Of a DNA stretch of 36,285 nucleotides, positions 34,636 through 36,285 are shown one piece after another (the first letter of the stretch is position 1; the number at the start of each line of letters is the position of its first letter). The DNA comes from Flavobacterium sp. (GTDB taxonomy: Bacteria; Bacteroidota; Bacteroidia; Flavobacteriales; Flavobacteriaceae): the NCBI GenBank assembly GCA_018062725.1, contig JAGORP010000008.1, forward strand, positions 1-36,285, given 5' to 3'. The notes under the pieces were generated by a model. The model ran no database searches and was not told the DNA's origin. It saw only the letters and a program-made list of their open reading frames with translations. Made by a program: the position numbers and the translations under genes.

Positions 34636-35064
34636 TTATCTTAATTCAAAACGAAATTTATTTTCATCGTAAATATCGGTATCAATAATTGTATCTTTTT
34701 TTATAATTTTTATTGTTCTCGAATTATTCTCTTTTACTAGTGAATCTCCTATGTTTACTTTATTATAAATCGAATGATACTCAATTTCCGATGAGTCAGA
34801 AAGCCTTAATACGCCTCTGTCAAAATGATTATTTCCAAACTTGTCTCTGTGCCATTCAGCACCAATCTTGTAAAGAACTGTTGCTTTAATTTCATCTTTT
34901 GTATGCGTCTTATAGAATTCTCCTTTATAATCATAATTTACATCTTTGTAAATTTGGTAACCAATAAAAAAGAAACTCAACCCCAATATAAAAAAATAGA
35001 AAAAGTATTTAGCAAATGGATTGTCAAACTCTAAATCGAATATGCTTTCTCTTTCTTTAAACAT
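34636..35064 (-). CDS. Small membrane protein of unknown function between hemE and hemF
   Basis: I do not recognise this 142-residue protein. One hydrophobic segment (about 19-40, FAKYFFYFFILGLSFFFIGY) follows a short acidic N-terminus. The rest (about 45-142) is hydrophilic, with beta-strand-like stretches (EIKATVLYKIGAEW, GVLRLSDSSEIEYHSIY, RTIKIIKKDTIIDTDIY). With few positive residues before the helix, topology is uncertain. It begins 2 bp after hemE and ends 6 bp before hemF, so the three are almost certainly cotranscribed. It has a lower GC content than the flanking hem genes. Any heme role is only by position. Confidence 0.78.
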   Translation of the reverse strand: MFKERESIFDLEFDNPFAKYFFYFFILGLSFFFIGYQIYKDVNYDYKGEFYKTHTKDEIKATVLYKIGAEWHRDKFGNNHFDRGVLRLSDSSEIEYHSIYNKVNIGDSLVKENNSRTIKIIKKDTIIDTDIYDENKFRFELR

Positions 35065-35066
35065 TT

Positions 35067-36092
35067 TTATTTTTGATACTCCTTAACTGCTTCCACAAAC
35101 GCTTTCGCGTGATCTACCGGAATATTGGGTAAAATTCCGTGACCTAAGTTTACGATATAATTGTCTTTTCCGAATTCATCAATCATTTCGTGTACCATTT
35201 TTTTGATGGTTGGAATTGGCGATAATAATCTACTTGGATCGAAGTTTCCTTGTAAGGTAATTTTCCCACCGGTTAAATAACGTGCATTTCTTGGTGAACA
35301 GGTCCAATCGACACCTAAAGCTGACGCTTTTGATTTTGCCATATCTCCTAATGCAAACCAACATCCTTTTCCAAAAACAATCACTTTGGTTTCTTCTGCT
35401 AAGGCTTCCACAATTTGATTGATATATTTCCAAGAGAATTCCTGATAATCTACTGGAGACAACATTCCACCCCAAGAATCGAAAATTTGAATCGCGTTAC
35501 AACCTGCTTTTACTTTTTCTTTTAAATATAAAATAGTAGTATCGGTAATTTTTTGTAATAAAGAATGTGCAGCTACTGGATTGGAGAAACAAAATCCTTT
35601 CGCGGTGTCAAAACTTTTAGAGCCTTTTCCTTCTACGGCATAACAGAAAATCGTCCATGGTGAACCGGCAAAACCAATTAAAGGCACTTCGTCGTTCAAC
35701 ATTTCTTTCGTTAATTTAATCGCGTCAAAAACATAACCTAACGTTTCATTTACATCTGGAACAAAAACCTTGTTTACTTGTTCCATAGAACGAATAGGAT
35801 CCGGAATAATTGGGCCTAAATTATCTTTTAATTCAACGTGAATTCCCATCGCACGTGGTACTACCAAAATATCGGAAAATAAAATCGCTGCATCTGGTTT
35901 TACAATTCGAATCGGTTGCACGGTGATTTCTGCGGCCAATTCTGGCGTTTCACAACGGGTAAAGAAATCGTATTTGTCGCGTAAGGCTCTAAATTCGGGT
36001 AAATATCGTCCTGCTTGACGCATCATCCAAACGGGTGGGCGTTCTACAGATTCGTTATTTAAGGCACGTAGGAATAAATCGTTTTTTATCAT
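35067..36092 (-). CDS. hemE: Uroporphyrinogen decarboxylase
   Basis: This 341-residue enzyme removes four carboxyl groups from uroporphyrinogen III to give coproporphyrinogen III. The substrate-binding [17 protein letters not shown] motif (19-35) is complete, and other signatures follow ([51 protein letters not shown]). Length is standard. It is upstream of hemF in the operon and follows hemD, with a repeat tract between the hemD and hemE coding regions. Confidence 0.97.
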   Translation of the reverse strand: MIKNDLFLRALNNESVERPPVWMMRQAGRYLPEFRALRDKYDFFTRCETPELAAEITVQPIRIVKPDAAILFSDILVVPRAMGIHVELKDNLGPIIPDPIRSMEQVNKVFVPDVNETLGYVFDAIKLTKEMLNDEVPLIGFAGSPWTIFCYAVEGKGSKSFDTAKGFCFSNPVAAHSLLQKITDTTILYLKEKVKAGCNAIQIFDSWGGMLSPVDYQEFSWKYINQIVEALAEETKVIVFGKGCWFALGDMAKSKASALGVDWTCSPRNARYLTGGKITLQGNFDPSRLLSPIPTIKKMVHEMIDEFGKDNYIVNLGHGILPNIPVDHAKAFVEAVKEYQK

Positions 36093-36100
36093 ATTTTTTT

Positions 36101-36133
36101 AGCTTTTAGCCAATAGCTTTTAGCTATTAGCTT
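36101..36133. repeat. AGCTTTTAGC-type repeat tract overlapping the end of hemD
   Basis: AGCTTTTAGCCAATAGCTTT then TAGCTATTAGC. It starts 8 bp upstream of the hemE start and overlaps the last codons and stop of hemD. Confidence 0.7.
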
Positions 36134-36285
36134 TATAATAATTGATACATTGAATAATCACGTTTTCAATGTAAGGTTGATTGGCGTTTATGATCTTTAT
36201 ACTATACTTTTCTTCTGATTCTGCGGTGGTGTCCCCAATGCAAAAACAAACTTCGTTGGTTATTTTATTTTGTGAATTATAACTT
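36120..36285 (-). CDS. hemD: Uroporphyrinogen-III synthase, C-terminal part (cut by window edge)
   Basis: The last 54 codons are in the window; the start lies beyond position 36285. The translation contains NEVCFCIGDTTAESE and ANQPYIENVIIQCINYY, which match the conserved C-terminal part of HemD (a CIG-TTA segment, then a helix with a VEN-like motif). HemD closes the linear tetrapyrrole to uroporphyrinogen III, the substrate of HemE encoded next. The final residues KANS and the stop codon come from the AGC-type repeat. Because only a fragment is visible and HemD is poorly conserved, the call is strong but not certain. Confidence 0.75.
   Translation of the reverse strand, partial: SYNSQNKITNEVCFCIGDTTAESEEKYSIKIINANQPYIENVIIQCINYYKANS

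Noticed and set aside
1..36285. tRNA, rRNA, phage, insertion-sequence transposase or toxin-antitoxin genes
   Set aside because: I looked through the intergenic gaps and coding regions and found no cloverleaf-like, rRNA-like, transposase or toxin signature. All gaps but 1722-2066 are under 300 bp.

Overview
This window looks like chromosomal DNA of a member of the Flavobacteriaceae, most likely Flavobacterium or a close relative. The evidence is AT-rich DNA, start codons without a clear Shine-Dalgarno sequence but with A-rich leaders, several TAnnTTTG promoter -7 boxes, a type IX secretion (T9SS) type B sorting domain, a PorP/SprF protein, DUF2480 and DUF3078 proteins, and several families of short dispersed intergenic repeats. 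I see no rRNA, tRNA, CRISPR array, phage or transposase gene. This is mostly core genome with small repeat-driven rearrangements.

Left part (1-6.6 kb), all on the minus strand: a secreted gamma-glutamyltransferase, a secreted M1 zinc aminopeptidase, a subtilisin-like lipoprotein with a large insert, and a metallo-beta-lactamase-fold hydrolase. The 345-bp gap between the first two genes holds REP-like hairpins and a diverged duplicate of the 3' end of the aminopeptidase gene. It is the only stretch over 300 bp without a gene.

Iron-sulfur part (6.7-16.4 kb), plus strand: sufA-sufB-sufC-sufD, then an oppositely oriented serine hydrolase, then sufS, a small lipoprotein, sufE, sufT, a DUF2480 gene and a DUF3078 gene. 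Both suf transcription units have a TAnnTTTG box followed by nearly the same 21-bp element (19 of 21 positions match), palindromic in the sufS copy. This is a good candidate for a shared operator and is the most interesting regulatory signal in the window. hflX converges on this block across a bidirectional terminator.

Surface part (17.7-26.1 kb), plus strand: a 1819-residue modular adhesin with a T9SS type B C-terminal domain, a PorP/SprF outer membrane protein, and a TPR/PD40/OmpA protein. This is the usual SprB-like adhesin, SprF-like partner and peptidoglycan anchor trio. A perfect 12-bp hairpin separates the adhesin from porP and may set their relative expression.

Right part (26.2-36.3 kb), minus strand: class I fumarase, a secreted protein with ten exact 23-residue leucine-rich repeats, a fused SpmA/SpmB-like membrane protein, a DEDDy exonuclease, an Ogt-type DNA methyltransferase, a cytochrome c lipoprotein, and a heme-synthesis cluster (hemB, four-helix-bundle protein, hemF, an unknown membrane protein, hemE, and the 3' end of hemD at the window edge). 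The heme genes are separated by AGCTTTTAGC-type repeats. These flank the four-helix-bundle gene and even supply the stop codon of hemD.

Several starts were chosen downstream of the longest possible reading frame (sufB, sufE, DUF2480, DUF3078, ompA-like, fumarase, ogt, cytochrome c). In those cases the extra residues come from neighbouring genes, repeats or non-ATG codons.
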